From Psychromicrobium xiongbiense (lineage in GTDB: Bacteria; Actinomycetota; Actinomycetes; Actinomycetales; Micrococcaceae), in assembly GCF_030271165.1 (NCBI RefSeq), contig NZ_JASSZH010000014.1, positions 1-64,000 on the forward strand: DNA of 64,000 nt, given 5' to 3'. Position numbers and translations under genes: made by a program. The notes under the pieces were generated by a model that made no database searches, had not been told where the DNA came from, and saw nothing but the letters and a program-made list of their open reading frames with translations. Below are positions 33,586 through 42,289 of the stretch, piece after piece; position 1 is the first letter of the stretch, and every line of letters begins with the position of its first letter.

Positions 33586-34616
33586 ACCGATGCCTCCTGA
33601 TTCTGGCCGACGACGTTCTGGCCGGCGACTGCCGAGCGGACCCGCCGGTTACGGGCTTTCCTGGGCTTTCCGGGCTGGTCGCCGCCGTCATCGAGCTTCA
33701 CCACGCGCAGATAGGCGAGCAGCGGGATCAGGATGAGGATCAGGGACATCAGGGCCATGGCGGCACTCAGCCCAAACCGGAAGCTCTGGAAGCTCATGGT
33801 GTAGGTCAGGGCCGGAAGGACCTCGACGTCGCTGGGAGCGGGAATACCAAAGAGTACGAACGGCAGGGTGAAGTTATTGATGTTGTGCAGCATGCCGACC
33901 AGGATGGCCAGCGACAGCGGGCCACGCAGGTAGGGGAAAACCACATAGCGCAGTTTGCGCCACCACAGGGCACCATCCAGAGACGCAGCTTCATGCACCT
34001 CATGGTCCACAGACTGCAGGCCGGTGAGGGTCATGATGTAGATGAACGGCCAAGTGGCCCAGATCTGTACCAGGATCAGCGTCCAGTAGCTGTTCGGCCC
34101 ATTGAGCCACAGGCCGGGGTGGATTCCCACCACGGCAAGGACCTTGTCCACGATTCCGTCCGGCTGGAACATGGTGCGCCAGACCGTGGCCACCACGAAG
34201 GCGGGCAGCACGTAGGGAATCAGGATGATCGACCGGACCAGCGCCCGGCCCGGGAACTTGTTCTGGGTGGCCAGAGCCGCCGCCACGCCCAGGGGCACGG
34301 TGATGATCATGGCCAGAACGGAGTACGAGACGCTGATCCAGATGGCGTGCAGCAGCGGGGTGGAGGTGAGAGCCTCCACGAAGTTGCCGAGGCCGACGAA
34401 CGGGGCGCTGATCCACTTCCGCAGGGTGTACTGGTCAAGGTTGAGCATGGCGATGTAAATGCCCAGCAGCAACGGCACGATGATGATGACGAACATCAAC
34501 ACTCCACCGGGAATGAGCATCCACAACGGCCGGTTGCGCCGGCTCAGCTCCACATTTTTCTTGACCGGACCGGAACCGCGGACAAGGCTCTGTCTGGTGC
34601 CTTCTGTGGTGGTCAT
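33582..34616 (-). CDS. ABC sugar permease, MalF type (uronate operon)
   Basis: A 344-residue permease with six helices. The EAA loop is atypical, VHEAASLDGALWWRKLRYVVFP, with Val-His before Glu-Ala-Ala. The C-terminal tail is Arg/Lys-rich. It starts 3 bp after the binding-protein stop, with no hairpin in between, unlike the importers at 10.4 and 51 kb. Confidence 0.9.
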   Translation of the reverse strand: MTTTEGTRQSLVRGSGPVKKNVELSRRNRPLWMLIPGGVLMFVIIIVPLLLGIYIAMLNLDQYTLRKWISAPFVGLGNFVEALTSTPLLHAIWISVSYSVLAMIITVPLGVAAALATQNKFPGRALVRSIILIPYVLPAFVVATVWRTMFQPDGIVDKVLAVVGIHPGLWLNGPNSYWTLILVQIWATWPFIYIMTLTGLQSVDHEVHEAASLDGALWWRKLRYVVFPYLRGPLSLAILVGMLHNINNFTLPFVLFGIPAPSDVEVLPALTYTMSFQSFRFGLSAAMALMSLILILIPLLAYLRVVKLDDGGDQPGKPRKARNRRVRSAVAGQNVVGQNQEASV

Positions 34617-34619
34617 GGT

Positions 34620-35978
34620 CTAGCTTTTCCCCGCCCGGTCCTGAGATGCCTGCGACTTGGTCTGCGCATCTTTGAGTCGGCCTGCCAGTGCGGAATCGCT
34701 GACTCCGCCGCTGGAGAGTTCCGGCAGAGACTGGACGACGACGTTGGTCAGGGCGAGCTGGATGTCGCTCCAGGCACCGGTGAAGGGAGTGGCGTGCGAC
34801 TTGGTCGCGGCATCGGTCACCGGGGCCAGCAGCGGGTTGGAGATCGATTTGAGTCCCTCTGCGTTGGCGGGCAGGTCACCGAAGATCTTGTTGTAGTTCA
34901 ACTGCTCATCCTTGGAGGTGACAAGCTTGACGTAGGCGAAGGCCAGATCCTTGTTCTTGGAGTAATCGGCCACCACCAGGTTGTCACCGGAGAGGATGCT
35001 GGCAGCTTCCACACCGTTGGAGGGACGCGAGGCCTGTCCCGGAGCCACAGTCGGCATCAGTGCGAAAGCGTACTTGCCCGCGATGGCGGACTTGTCCAGG
35101 GAGTTCATGGCAGTGGCCGTGGTGATCGGGAAGATGCCCGTCTTGCCCTGGCCGAAGGCAGCCATGGCCTGGCTGTTGGTCCAGCCGATGGCGGCGGGGT
35201 CGACGACCTTGTCCTTGCTCAGCCAGCCGAAGTAGGTCTGGTAGGCCTTGGTCACGGCGGGGTCATCCAGGCTGACCTTGTTGCCGCTCACCAGCGGGTT
35301 GCCAGCCTCGGCGGACATGGCCCAGACGAACTTCCACGGGTCGAAGTTGTCCTTGTAGCCGACGGCCATGCCGTAGTTGCCGTTTCCGGTGAGCTTCTTG
35401 GCCTGGTCCAGCAGACCGTCCCAGGTGCTGGCTGGCTTGTCCAGGCCTGCGGCCTTGAAGAGCTCCGTGTTGTACGCCATGACGAAGGGGCGGCTGCTGA
35501 ACGGAATGCCGATCTGGTTCTTGTCGTCCGGGCCGGAGATGCCCAGGGCTGCCGGGTTGAAGCGATCCTTGCCGCCCACCTTGGCCCATTCGGCATCTCC
35601 CATTTTGACGAAAGCGCCGGTGGAGTAAGCCGTGGGGGTGAAGGTGGTGCCGAGGCCGTAGACGTCGGGCCCTTCGTTGGCCACGACCGAGGTCTGGATC
35701 TTGGTCAGCTCATCATTGGCGCTGGCGAAGGTCTCGAACTTGAGGTCGGCGCCGGTCTGCGCCTTGAACTTGGCGTCGATATCTGCCATCCAGGTCTTCT
35801 GCTGTTCGGGATATGCGGTGTTCACACCGACCAGAACATCAAGGGTCTTCCCCTTGCCATCCACGGTGCCGTTGTCGCTGCTGGTGCCTGAGCCGCCGCC
35901 ACAGGCGGTCAACATCATCGCTGCTGCGGCCGCGGTGACAGTCAATGCTGCCAGGGCCTTCAGTGGTGTCCTTTTCAC
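34620..35978 (-). CDS. Carbohydrate ABC substrate-binding lipoprotein (uronate operon)
   Basis: A 452-residue CUT1 binding protein. The GTG at 35978 follows GGAG and gives a signal peptide with Lys-Arg start and lipobox MLTAC; a longer frame upstream lacks a ribosome binding site. The mature protein is a clear paralogue of the one at 42290-43654: both contain TGADL-(K/T)-FETFAS, GPDVYGLGTTFTPTAY, FNPAALGISGPDDKN and TPFTGAWSDIQLAL. It is the first gene of the nine-gene uronate operon. Substrate likely a glucuronic-acid-containing sugar. Confidence 0.9.
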   Translation of the reverse strand: MKRTPLKALAALTVTAAAAAMMLTACGGGSGTSSDNGTVDGKGKTLDVLVGVNTAYPEQQKTWMADIDAKFKAQTGADLKFETFASANDELTKIQTSVVANEGPDVYGLGTTFTPTAYSTGAFVKMGDAEWAKVGGKDRFNPAALGISGPDDKNQIGIPFSSRPFVMAYNTELFKAAGLDKPASTWDGLLDQAKKLTGNGNYGMAVGYKDNFDPWKFVWAMSAEAGNPLVSGNKVSLDDPAVTKAYQTYFGWLSKDKVVDPAAIGWTNSQAMAAFGQGKTGIFPITTATAMNSLDKSAIAGKYAFALMPTVAPGQASRPSNGVEAASILSGDNLVVADYSKNKDLAFAYVKLVTSKDEQLNYNKIFGDLPANAEGLKSISNPLLAPVTDAATKSHATPFTGAWSDIQLALTNVVVQSLPELSSGGVSDSALAGRLKDAQTKSQASQDRAGKS

Positions 35979-36086
35979 AGTCACTCCATTGTTCTGCGGG
36001 GTTCTTGGTGCGGGGATCTCCCCGCTGGCTGAAGCCCATGTGGCGTACACCACATTGACCCCTCCGATGCTCGAGTTTACGAAGCG

Positions 36087-36111
36087 GCAACAAGTTGCAG
36101 CAACCGTTTGC
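36087..36111. promoter_or_regulatory. Cluster of overlapping LacI-type operator half-sites
   Basis: Between the divergent uronate operon and its LacI gene lie GCAACAAGTTGC (36087-36098), GTTGCAGCAAC (36094-36104) and GCAACCGTTTGC (36100-36111). All are built from GCAAC/GTTGC half-sites with central dyads typical of LacI-family operators. Overlap suggests alternative registers or cooperative binding. The regulator at 36184 is the likely partner. Confidence 0.6.
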
Positions 36112-36183
36112 CAAAAATTGCCACAGGGTCTTCACTGGTAACTACAGGGTTCAAGATTCTTCAAGGGAGAAGGAAAGCTGACC

Positions 36184-37191
36184 ATGGCCCCCACCCATCA
36201 ACCAGTGACCATCAAGGACGTCGCTGCGGCAGCGGGAGTTGCCGTTTCCACGGTTTCCCGGGCGCTAAGCCGCCCCGACCGGGTCAACCCGCACACCCGG
36301 GAACGGATTGAGCGCATTGCCGCAGAGCTGAACTACGTGCCCAGCAGCCAGGCGCGGGCGCTGAGCTCCGGGCGGACCGGCGCCGTGGCACTGCTGGTTC
36401 CCGACGTGACCAACCCGTTCTACTTCGACATCATCCGCGGCACCCAGCACCAGCTCAAAGCCGTCGGCTACACCCAGCTCCTGGTGGATACCGAGGAATC
36501 AGCCGATGTGGAATCGGAGACCCTGAACCGGCTCCGCCGCACCTGTGACGGCGTCGTCCTGGTCGCCTCCCGGTTGAGCGACGCTGCCATCGATGAGGCG
36601 GCCAGCACGCTGCCCATCGTGACGATCAACCGGGGCATTCCGGGCGTGCCGACGGTCATCATCGACACCCCGGATTCCATGGGGCAGGCCCTGGAGCATC
36701 TGGCCTCGCTGGGGCATCAGCACGTCGCCTATGCCTCCGGCCCGATGAGCTCCTGGTCCAATGTGCGCAGGCTCCGGGCGGTGGAAGAGCATGCGGAGCG
36801 GCTCGGCCTCACCCTGAGCCGGCTGGGACCGTTCGCCCCCAAGACCACCTCGGGTGCCGCCGCGGCCGATGCCGTTCTCCACTCGGGAGCCAGCGCCGCC
36901 CTGGCCTTCAACGATCTGATCGCCATCGGCATGCTGCAACGGTTCGCGGCACGTGGAGTACAGGTGCCACAGGATCTGAGCCTGATTGGCTGCGATGACG
37001 TCTTCGGGGCGGATTTCTGCAATCCCCCGCTGACCACCATCACCGCACCCACGGAGCAGGCAGGGCGGGTGGCCATCTCCATGCTGCTGGGCCGCGTGGC
37101 GCCAGGCCCGGGCCGGAGCACCCGGGATGTCTCGGTGCTGCCCACGCATCTGACCGTGCGGGATTCGACGGGGCAGCGTTCCGGAGTCTGA
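36184..37191 (+). CDS. LacI-family transcriptional regulator (uronate operon)
   Basis: A 335-residue repressor. Residues 8-60 are the LacI helix-turn-helix and hinge: TIKDVAAAAGVAVSTVSRALS, then YVPSSQARALSSGRTG. The periplasmic-binding-like sensor follows (VPDVTNPFYFDIIRG). AGGAAAG precedes the ATG. It is divergent from the uronate operon across a stretch of GCAAC half-sites. Its DNA-binding region is very like that of the LacI protein at 46971, so cross-recognition is possible. Confidence 0.9.
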   Translation: MAPTHQPVTIKDVAAAAGVAVSTVSRALSRPDRVNPHTRERIERIAAELNYVPSSQARALSSGRTGAVALLVPDVTNPFYFDIIRGTQHQLKAVGYTQLLVDTEESADVESETLNRLRRTCDGVVLVASRLSDAAIDEAASTLPIVTINRGIPGVPTVIIDTPDSMGQALEHLASLGHQHVAYASGPMSSWSNVRRLRAVEEHAERLGLTLSRLGPFAPKTTSGAAAADAVLHSGASAALAFNDLIAIGMLQRFAARGVQVPQDLSLIGCDDVFGADFCNPPLTTITAPTEQAGRVAISMLLGRVAPGPGRSTRDVSVLPTHLTVRDSTGQRSGV

Positions 37192-37272
37192 TTCGGGCCC
37201 AGTTGTGGTGCTGGGGCTTGTGGTGCCCGGATGCGTAACCGAGCGGAAACCTGCGGGTAGTACGCTGTCGAT

Positions 37273-38094
37273 ATGCGCGAACTCCAGGCAGCCATCATTG
37301 AGGAAATGGGCGTCCAGCCCCAGATCAACCCGGCCGAGGAGGTGGCCCGCCGCGTCGATTTCCTGGCCCGGTACGCCCTGGCGACCGGCAGCCGGGGCTT
37401 CGTCCTCGGCATCTCCGGCGGGCTGGACTCCTCCCTGGCGGGACGATTGGGCCAGCTGGCGGCCGAGAAACTGCGTGCCGAGGGGCATGAGGCCAACTTC
37501 ACCGCCGTCCGGCTTCCCTACAACGTCCAGCAGGATGAGGAGGACGCGCAGGCAGCCCTGGCCTTCATCCAGCCGGACCGCTCCTGGGCCTTCAATATTG
37601 CTCCCGGGGTGGACGGCATCGAGGCCCAGTACGAGGCGACCACCGGGGAAAAGCTCAGCGATTTCAGCAAGGGCAATATCAAGGCCCGCACCCGCATGGT
37701 GGCCCAGTACGCTCTGGCCGGCGAGCACCGCCTGCTCGTGATCGGCACCGACCACGCGGCGGAATCGGTGACCGGATTTTTCACCAAATTCGGCGATGGC
37801 GGTGCGGACGTTCTGCCGCTGTTCACGCTCAATAAGCGCCAGAACCGGGCCCTGTTGAAGTACCTGGGCGCGGCCGAGTCGATCTATACCAAGCTACCCA
37901 CGGCGGACCTGCTCGATGGTGTCCCGGGCCGGGTCGATGAGGACGAGCTGGGTCTGAGCTACGAGACCATCGACGACTACCTCGAGGGCAAAGAGGTGTC
38001 GGAAGCGGAGGCTGAAGCCATCGAGAAGCGCTTCCTGTCCACCCGCCACAAGCGTGCTGTTCCGGTGTCGCTGCTGGACACCTGGTGGTTCTGA
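37273..38094 (+). CDS. nadE: Ammonia-dependent NAD+ synthetase
   Basis: A 273-residue enzyme of the N-type ATP pyrophosphatases, amidating deamido-NAD with ammonia. The P-loop is [15 protein letters not shown], later marks are [34 protein letters not shown] and LPTADLLDG. Length matches E. coli NadE and there is no glutaminase domain. A housekeeping gene, convergent with the flavin oxidoreductase gene. Confidence 0.95.
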   Translation: MRELQAAIIEEMGVQPQINPAEEVARRVDFLARYALATGSRGFVLGISGGLDSSLAGRLGQLAAEKLRAEGHEANFTAVRLPYNVQQDEEDAQAALAFIQPDRSWAFNIAPGVDGIEAQYEATTGEKLSDFSKGNIKARTRMVAQYALAGEHRLLVIGTDHAAESVTGFFTKFGDGGADVLPLFTLNKRQNRALLKYLGAAESIYTKLPTADLLDGVPGRVDEDELGLSYETIDDYLEGKEVSEAEAEAIEKRFLSTRHKRAVPVSLLDTWWF

Positions 38095-38134
38095 GCGTCT
38101 GGCTCTTTCTTCCGGCTCTTGAGCGGCTCACCTG

Positions 38135-38183
38135 CCGTCAGATGATGCGGGTTGGCGGGTAGCTAAGTCGCATCATGTGACGG
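38135..38183. terminator. Imperfect 15-bp hairpin between convergent genes
   Basis: CCGTCAGATGATGCG (38135-38149) pairs with CGCATCATGTGACGG (38169-38183) with one mismatch and a 19-base loop. It lies between the ends of nadE and the minus-strand flavin oxidoreductase gene, so a bidirectional terminator is likely. The sequence is unrelated to the two long hairpins at 4.6 and 25.6 kb. Confidence 0.6.
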
Positions 38184-38213
38184 CGGGTCATAAGTCTGAC
38201 AAACAACGCACCT

Positions 38214-39374
38214 TTACCAGGCGGCGCGCCAGTACTGCGGGGCGAACGGGGTTTTCTCCAGCGGCTCGCCCAGATCCCGAGCGGCAAGCGCGGGCCAGTT
38301 CGGCTCCTTCAGCGCCGCCCGGGCCACCGAAACGCCGTCTGCCTGTCCACCCACCAGGATCTGCTCCGCCTGCTCCGCCGTGGTGATCATGCCCACGGAG
38401 GAGACGAAGGAGTCGTACGCCACACCACGCTCGATGGCGTCAGCCTGCAGTGCCTCGCGGACAGAGCTGGCCAGGGCGATCTGGTAGCCGGGGCCGGTCG
38501 GGCCCAGGTAGGCGCCGATGCCGCCACTGGAGAGATCGAAAACGCTCACGCCCAGGGCACGCAGTTCCACGGCCAGTCGAGAGGTCTCCTCAATGGTCCA
38601 GCCACCCTCCACCCAGTCGGAGCCGGAGAAGCGCACGCCCAGCGGTTTCTCCGCAGGCCAGGCGGCGCGTACAGCCTGCACCACCTCGCGCAGGTACCGC
38701 GTCCGCCCCTCGAAGCTTCCGCCGTAGGAGTCGGTGCGCGTGTTGGTCAACGGAGAGAGGAACTGATGGATCAAGTAGCCATGTGCTGCGTGGATCTGCA
38801 CCAGGTCAAAGCCGGCCTCATCGGCGCGACGGGTTGCCGCCGCCCAGGCCTCCACGGATTCGGCAATCTCTTCCACGGTCATTTCCCGCGGTTCCGCCAG
38901 CCCGTGGGCGTCGGTAACCGAGGGCGCGACGGTCTGCCAGCCGCCATCGTCCACCGGAATCGAACCGGTCAGCCCCTGGGCGACAAATCGTGCCAGCCAG
39001 CCATAGGTGGAGGCCTTGGCGCCGGCGTGGGCCAGCTGCACGCCGGCAGCTGCACCCTGGGATTTGATGAATGCGGTGACCGGCTTCCAGGCCTCCACCT
39101 GCGCCTCATTCCACAGGCCCACGTCCAGCGGAGAAATGCGCCCCTCGGGAACCACGGCGGTCGCCTCGGCGATCACCAGGCCGAATCCGCCAGCCGCGCG
39201 GGCACCCAGGTGGACGTGGTGCCAGGGGGTCGGGACGCCATCGTGCGCATCAACGGAATACATACACATGGGGGCGAGGACGGTCCGGTTGCGCAGCGTG
39301 AGCTGGCCGGACGGGGCGGACAGGACGGCTTCAGTGAAAAGTTGGCTCACGTGCAGGGCTAACCGGTGAACCAT
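38214..39374 (-). CDS. Old yellow enzyme-type NADH:flavin oxidoreductase (YqjM-like)
   Basis: About 386 residues from the ATG at 39374. FMN-binding barrel with VLAPMCMYSVDAHDGVPTPW at the first strand, including the Cys that tunes FMN in YqjM-type enzymes. The substrate-binding pair is in IHAAHGYLIHQFLSP, and TDSYGGSFEGR follows. It reduces activated C=C bonds. Start is uncertain: GGAA lies 9 bases before this ATG; a GTG at 39350 lacks a ribosome binding site, and the longest frame (to 39458) overlaps the divergent xthA start. Confidence 0.85.
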   Translation of the reverse strand: MVHRLALHVSQLFTEAVLSAPSGQLTLRNRTVLAPMCMYSVDAHDGVPTPWHHVHLGARAAGGFGLVIAEATAVVPEGRISPLDVGLWNEAQVEAWKPVTAFIKSQGAAAGVQLAHAGAKASTYGWLARFVAQGLTGSIPVDDGGWQTVAPSVTDAHGLAEPREMTVEEIAESVEAWAAATRRADEAGFDLVQIHAAHGYLIHQFLSPLTNTRTDSYGGSFEGRTRYLREVVQAVRAAWPAEKPLGVRFSGSDWVEGGWTIEETSRLAVELRALGVSVFDLSSGGIGAYLGPTGPGYQIALASSVREALQADAIERGVAYDSFVSSVGMITTAEQAEQILVGGQADGVSVARAALKEPNWPALAARDLGEPLEKTPFAPQYWRAAW

Positions 39375-39445
39375 GGTGAGTATTCCGGGACGCTTTCTTT
39401 CTGGAGGCTCGCCAGGCTGTCGGCCCCGCTTGGTAAGTTGGAGAC

Positions 39446-40249
39446 GTGAAAATCGCAACGTGGAATGTGAACTCGCTCAGGGCCCGCGCGGACCGGGTGG
39501 AAGAGTGGCTGCGGCGTACTGACGTCGATGTCCTCGCCATCCAGGAGACCAAGTGCAAGGACGAGAACTTCCCGTGGGATCTGTTCGAAAACAACGGCTA
39601 TGAAGTGGCGCACTTCGGCTTCAGCCAGTGGAACGGTGTGGCGTTGGCGTCCCGGATGGGGCTCGATGACGTGGAGCGTACCTTCGCGGGCCAGCCGCTG
39701 TTCGGGAAGGTTCCTGGCGAGGAGGTCCAGGAGGCCCGCGCCATCGCCGCCACCTGTGCGGGCGTGCGGGTCTGGAGCCTTTACGTACCCAACGGTCGCG
39801 CCCTCGATGACCCCCATATGCCCTACAAACTGGAATGGCTCCGCGCGCTCAAGGAGGATGCCCAGGGGTGGCTGGCGGCGGATCCTCAGGCGCAGATCGC
39901 CCTGGTGGGCGACTGGAACATTGCGCCACAGGACGATGACGTCTGGGACCTGCAGTACTTTCTCGACGAGGGGCTGACCCATGTCAGTGCCCCGGAGCGT
40001 GCGGCATTCTATGCCTTTGAGGAGATCGGCTTCAGCGATGTGGTGCGCCCGGAGCATCCCGGGCCGGGCGTCTATACCTACTGGGATTACAAGCAACTGC
40101 GTTTCCCCAAAAAAGAGGGCATGCGCATCGACTTCGTGATGGCCTCCCCCGCGCTGGCGGTGCGCGTGACCCATACCGAGATCGATCGCGAGGAGCGCAA
40201 GGGGAAGGGCGCTTCCGACCACGCTCCGGTGGTCGTGGAACTGGGCTGA
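39446..40249 (+). CDS. xthA: Exodeoxyribonuclease III
   Basis: A 267-residue AP endonuclease/3'-exonuclease for base-excision repair. All family motifs are present: ATWNVNSLRAR, DVLAIQETKCKD (metal Glu), LYVPNGRA, VGDWNIAP (catalytic Asp/Asn), RIDFVMAS and SDHAPVVVEL (catalytic Asp-His). GTG start. The next gene begins 3 bp after its stop. Confidence 0.95.
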   Translation: MKIATWNVNSLRARADRVEEWLRRTDVDVLAIQETKCKDENFPWDLFENNGYEVAHFGFSQWNGVALASRMGLDDVERTFAGQPLFGKVPGEEVQEARAIAATCAGVRVWSLYVPNGRALDDPHMPYKLEWLRALKEDAQGWLAADPQAQIALVGDWNIAPQDDDVWDLQYFLDEGLTHVSAPERAAFYAFEEIGFSDVVRPEHPGPGVYTYWDYKQLRFPKKEGMRIDFVMASPALAVRVTHTEIDREERKGKGASDHAPVVVELG

Positions 40250-40252
40250 CGG

Positions 40253-41062
40253 ATGGCTGTTGAGCTGTACCTGGGCCGCAGTTCACTGCCCTATCTCTCC
40301 TCGCTACGGTTGTACCTGCCGCTGGAGGATTTCGCTCCGGAGGTGCAGGGCGAGTTGCTCCGGCTCACCACGCCAGAATCGCCGCGGATCGAAACGGAAC
40401 TGGAGGAGCTGACCGATGCTCTGCGTCGGCTGCCCGGAACACTGCCCTACCGCGAATTCGTCCGCACCTTCCGCGCCGGAAGCGAGCATCTGCTGCTCTA
40501 CAACCCTTCGCAATCATCGCTGCGCACTCAGCAGGCGCTCAAAAGGCTGGGCTCCAGCGGTTCGCGGGGCTTGGCGGAGATGGTGATCGGGGAGGCTGTG
40601 GTTGCCTCTGCCACGGCGTCTGAGGAGGATTCAGAAGCCCTGACCCGAACCTCGGCCTGGGGCGTGCCGTTCAGCTGGTTTGTCCTGTTTTCCTCCGGAG
40701 CCCGCGTGGAGGAAACCTGGGCCGATGATCAGCTGATCTCCGCGCGGGCGCTGACAGCCTGGGCCGATGCGCGGACCCGGCTGACCTCCGCCATCGAGCT
40801 GCTGAGCAGAACCGATCCGGAGTGGGATCTACTGGACGAGCTCACCAGCCTCTCGCGCTGGATGGATCAGGGTCATGAGGGGGCCGCCGTCGAGCTGGAT
40901 TACGGTGCCATTGCGACCTTGGTCTGGCCGGATGAATCACCACTGGATGTGCAGCTGGGGCTCGAGGCGATTGCCGAAGGGGATCTGACGACGGCGGCAG
41001 CCGCCTACCGCAGGCTGGCCACCCGCTGGATTCCCGTCCGCCAACACGGCTCCGCCAGCTGA
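40253..41062 (+). CDS. Hypothetical actinobacterial protein downstream of xthA
   Basis: A 269-residue soluble protein with no signal or membrane segment. The N-terminal part has LYLGRSSLPYLSSLRLYLPLEDF; a middle region contains PFSWFVLFSSGARVEE; the C-terminal third is helical. I do not recognise the family. It starts 3 bp after xthA, so translation is probably coupled, but a repair role is not shown by the sequence. Confidence 0.75.
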   Translation: MAVELYLGRSSLPYLSSLRLYLPLEDFAPEVQGELLRLTTPESPRIETELEELTDALRRLPGTLPYREFVRTFRAGSEHLLLYNPSQSSLRTQQALKRLGSSGSRGLAEMVIGEAVVASATASEEDSEALTRTSAWGVPFSWFVLFSSGARVEETWADDQLISARALTAWADARTRLTSAIELLSRTDPEWDLLDELTSLSRWMDQGHEGAAVELDYGAIATLVWPDESPLDVQLGLEAIAEGDLTTAAAAYRRLATRWIPVRQHGSAS

Positions 41063-41102
41063 CAGACCACCAGGCCCCACCGAGCCTGCGAGGGAGGGGA
41101 CG

Positions 41103-42107
41103 TCAGGCACGCCAGGGGAAGGGGAGCCCCTCGTGCTGGGCGCTGCTCTGCCCACTCAACGCCACCCGGGTGGCCAGCAGGGACTCCGCCGTTCCGATCA
41201 ACGGTTCCCTTCCGGCGATGAAGGATTCCAGCGTGGTGCGCGCCGGCCCCTGCCGGGCGCCCAGCTCCAGCTCCCGCGGCCCTTCCGTCTGGGTGGTCAG
41301 CACGGCTCGCCCGGTCCCCCAGTTCAGATCCAGGGTTCCCTCCGTTCCGGTGAAAAACATCCGGTACTCCCCGGCCGATGCCGCCCCACCAGGCACCAGC
41401 CAGGAGGCCTCCAGGGAGGCGATCACCTGGCCCGCCCGCAGCAACACCGTTCCGTAGTCGTCAAAGCCATCCGGAGCCGCCACCGAGCGCCCGGTCAATG
41501 CACTGACGGTTCCTTCACCGGCCTCGGAGAACCAGAGCGCCAGGTCGATGTCGTGAATGGGCAGGTCTCCGATCAGCCCGCCGTAGCTGGCAGGATCTGT
41601 GAACCAGGCCGGGCGGGCCGCCGGGTCGAGGCGGTGTGGCGCTGTGGCGGCAATCGAGACTAGCTGCCCGATCTGCCCGCTGCGAACAGCCTCCCAGGCC
41701 GCCTGCGTCTCCGGATAAAAGCGCTTCTCCAGCAGTAAGGATGCCGTCTTCCCGCTCGCCCGAGCCGCCGCCTCGATCTGGTCGGCCTCGGCGAGTGAGA
41801 GGCACAGTGGTTTATCCGCTAGCACATGGGCGCCGTGGTTGAGCGCCGTGACGGCAGCGGCCGCCCGTTCGCTGTACACGCCAGCCAGGAAGACCAGATC
41901 CGGCGAATGCTCCGCCAATAACTCGTCCAGGGAGGTGTACAGCGGTACCTGCCGCTGTAGCGCAACCTCCCGCACTCGCTCGGGGTCGCTGTCCCCCACG
42001 GCCACCAGAATCAGAGCAGACAGCGAATCGAGCTCCCTCAGAAGATAGTCGGCATGCGAGTGGGCTGCCCCGAACAAGGCGACCGTCAAGGAGTCAGAAG
42101 AAGTCAC
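41103..42107 (-). CDS. Gfo/Idh/MocA oxidoreductase, divergent from amino-sugar cluster
   Basis: A 334-residue dehydrogenase. The first loop is unusual, LFGAAHSHADY, without the standard GxGxxG; the catalytic Lys is in ADKPLCLS, where Asp replaces the usual Glu. The second domain has GDLPIHDIDLALWF. It is divergent from the binding-protein gene at 42290 across two LacI-type palindromes, so it probably belongs to the same regulon. The ribosome binding site is weak. The altered Rossmann loop may mean different cofactor handling. Confidence 0.78.
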   Translation of the reverse strand: MTSSDSLTVALFGAAHSHADYLLRELDSLSALILVAVGDSDPERVREVALQRQVPLYTSLDELLAEHSPDLVFLAGVYSERAAAAVTALNHGAHVLADKPLCLSLAEADQIEAAARASGKTASLLLEKRFYPETQAAWEAVRSGQIGQLVSIAATAPHRLDPAARPAWFTDPASYGGLIGDLPIHDIDLALWFSEAGEGTVSALTGRSVAAPDGFDDYGTVLLRAGQVIASLEASWLVPGGAASAGEYRMFFTGTEGTLDLNWGTGRAVLTTQTEGPRELELGARQGPARTTLESFIAGREPLIGTAESLLATRVALSGQSSAQHEGLPFPWRA

Positions 42108-42122
42108 CCTGCCAGATAAACA

Positions 42123-42136
42123 TGCAATGGGTTGCA
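42123..42136. promoter_or_regulatory. LacI-type half-operator TGCAA-N4-TTGCA
   Basis: TGCAATGGGTTGCA repeats the core of the large palindrome at 42176-42211, with the same TGCAA/TTGCA half-sites and 4-bp centre. It lies 16 bp upstream of the minus-strand oxidoreductase start. Two sites 50-60 bp apart would allow looping by a LacI-family tetramer or independent control of the two directions. Confidence 0.6.
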
Positions 42137-42175
42137 GGTCAACCCCTTATTTTCAGGGTTTCAAATCACTAGAAT

Positions 42176-42224
42176 GCGATCATTCATGCAATCGGTTGCA
42201 TGAATGATCGCTACGGTTTACAGT
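42176..42224 (+). promoter_or_regulatory. 36-bp LacI-type palindrome overlapping the promoter
   Basis: Perfect 16-bp arms (42176-42191 and 42196-42211) around TCGG, with the core TGCAATCGGTTGCA. The right arm contains the -35 box TTGCAT (42196-42201). TACAGT (42219-42224), 17 bp on, is a good -10 box for the binding-protein gene. Arms this long exceed a normal LacI site, so the outer part may bind a second factor or fold in RNA or DNA. Confidence 0.7.
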
Positions 42225-42289
42225 GATCTCACCCGCATCCGTGGTGCAACTCACATCGCAAAGAAGCGATCCGCACAGTTCGAGGAGCC

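Noticed and set aside
33885-35891. 668-codon plus-strand open frame opposite the uronate permease and binding-protein genes
   Set aside because: It is antisense to two strongly supported genes, has a His/Gln/Gly-rich composition typical of shadow frames, and shows no domain.
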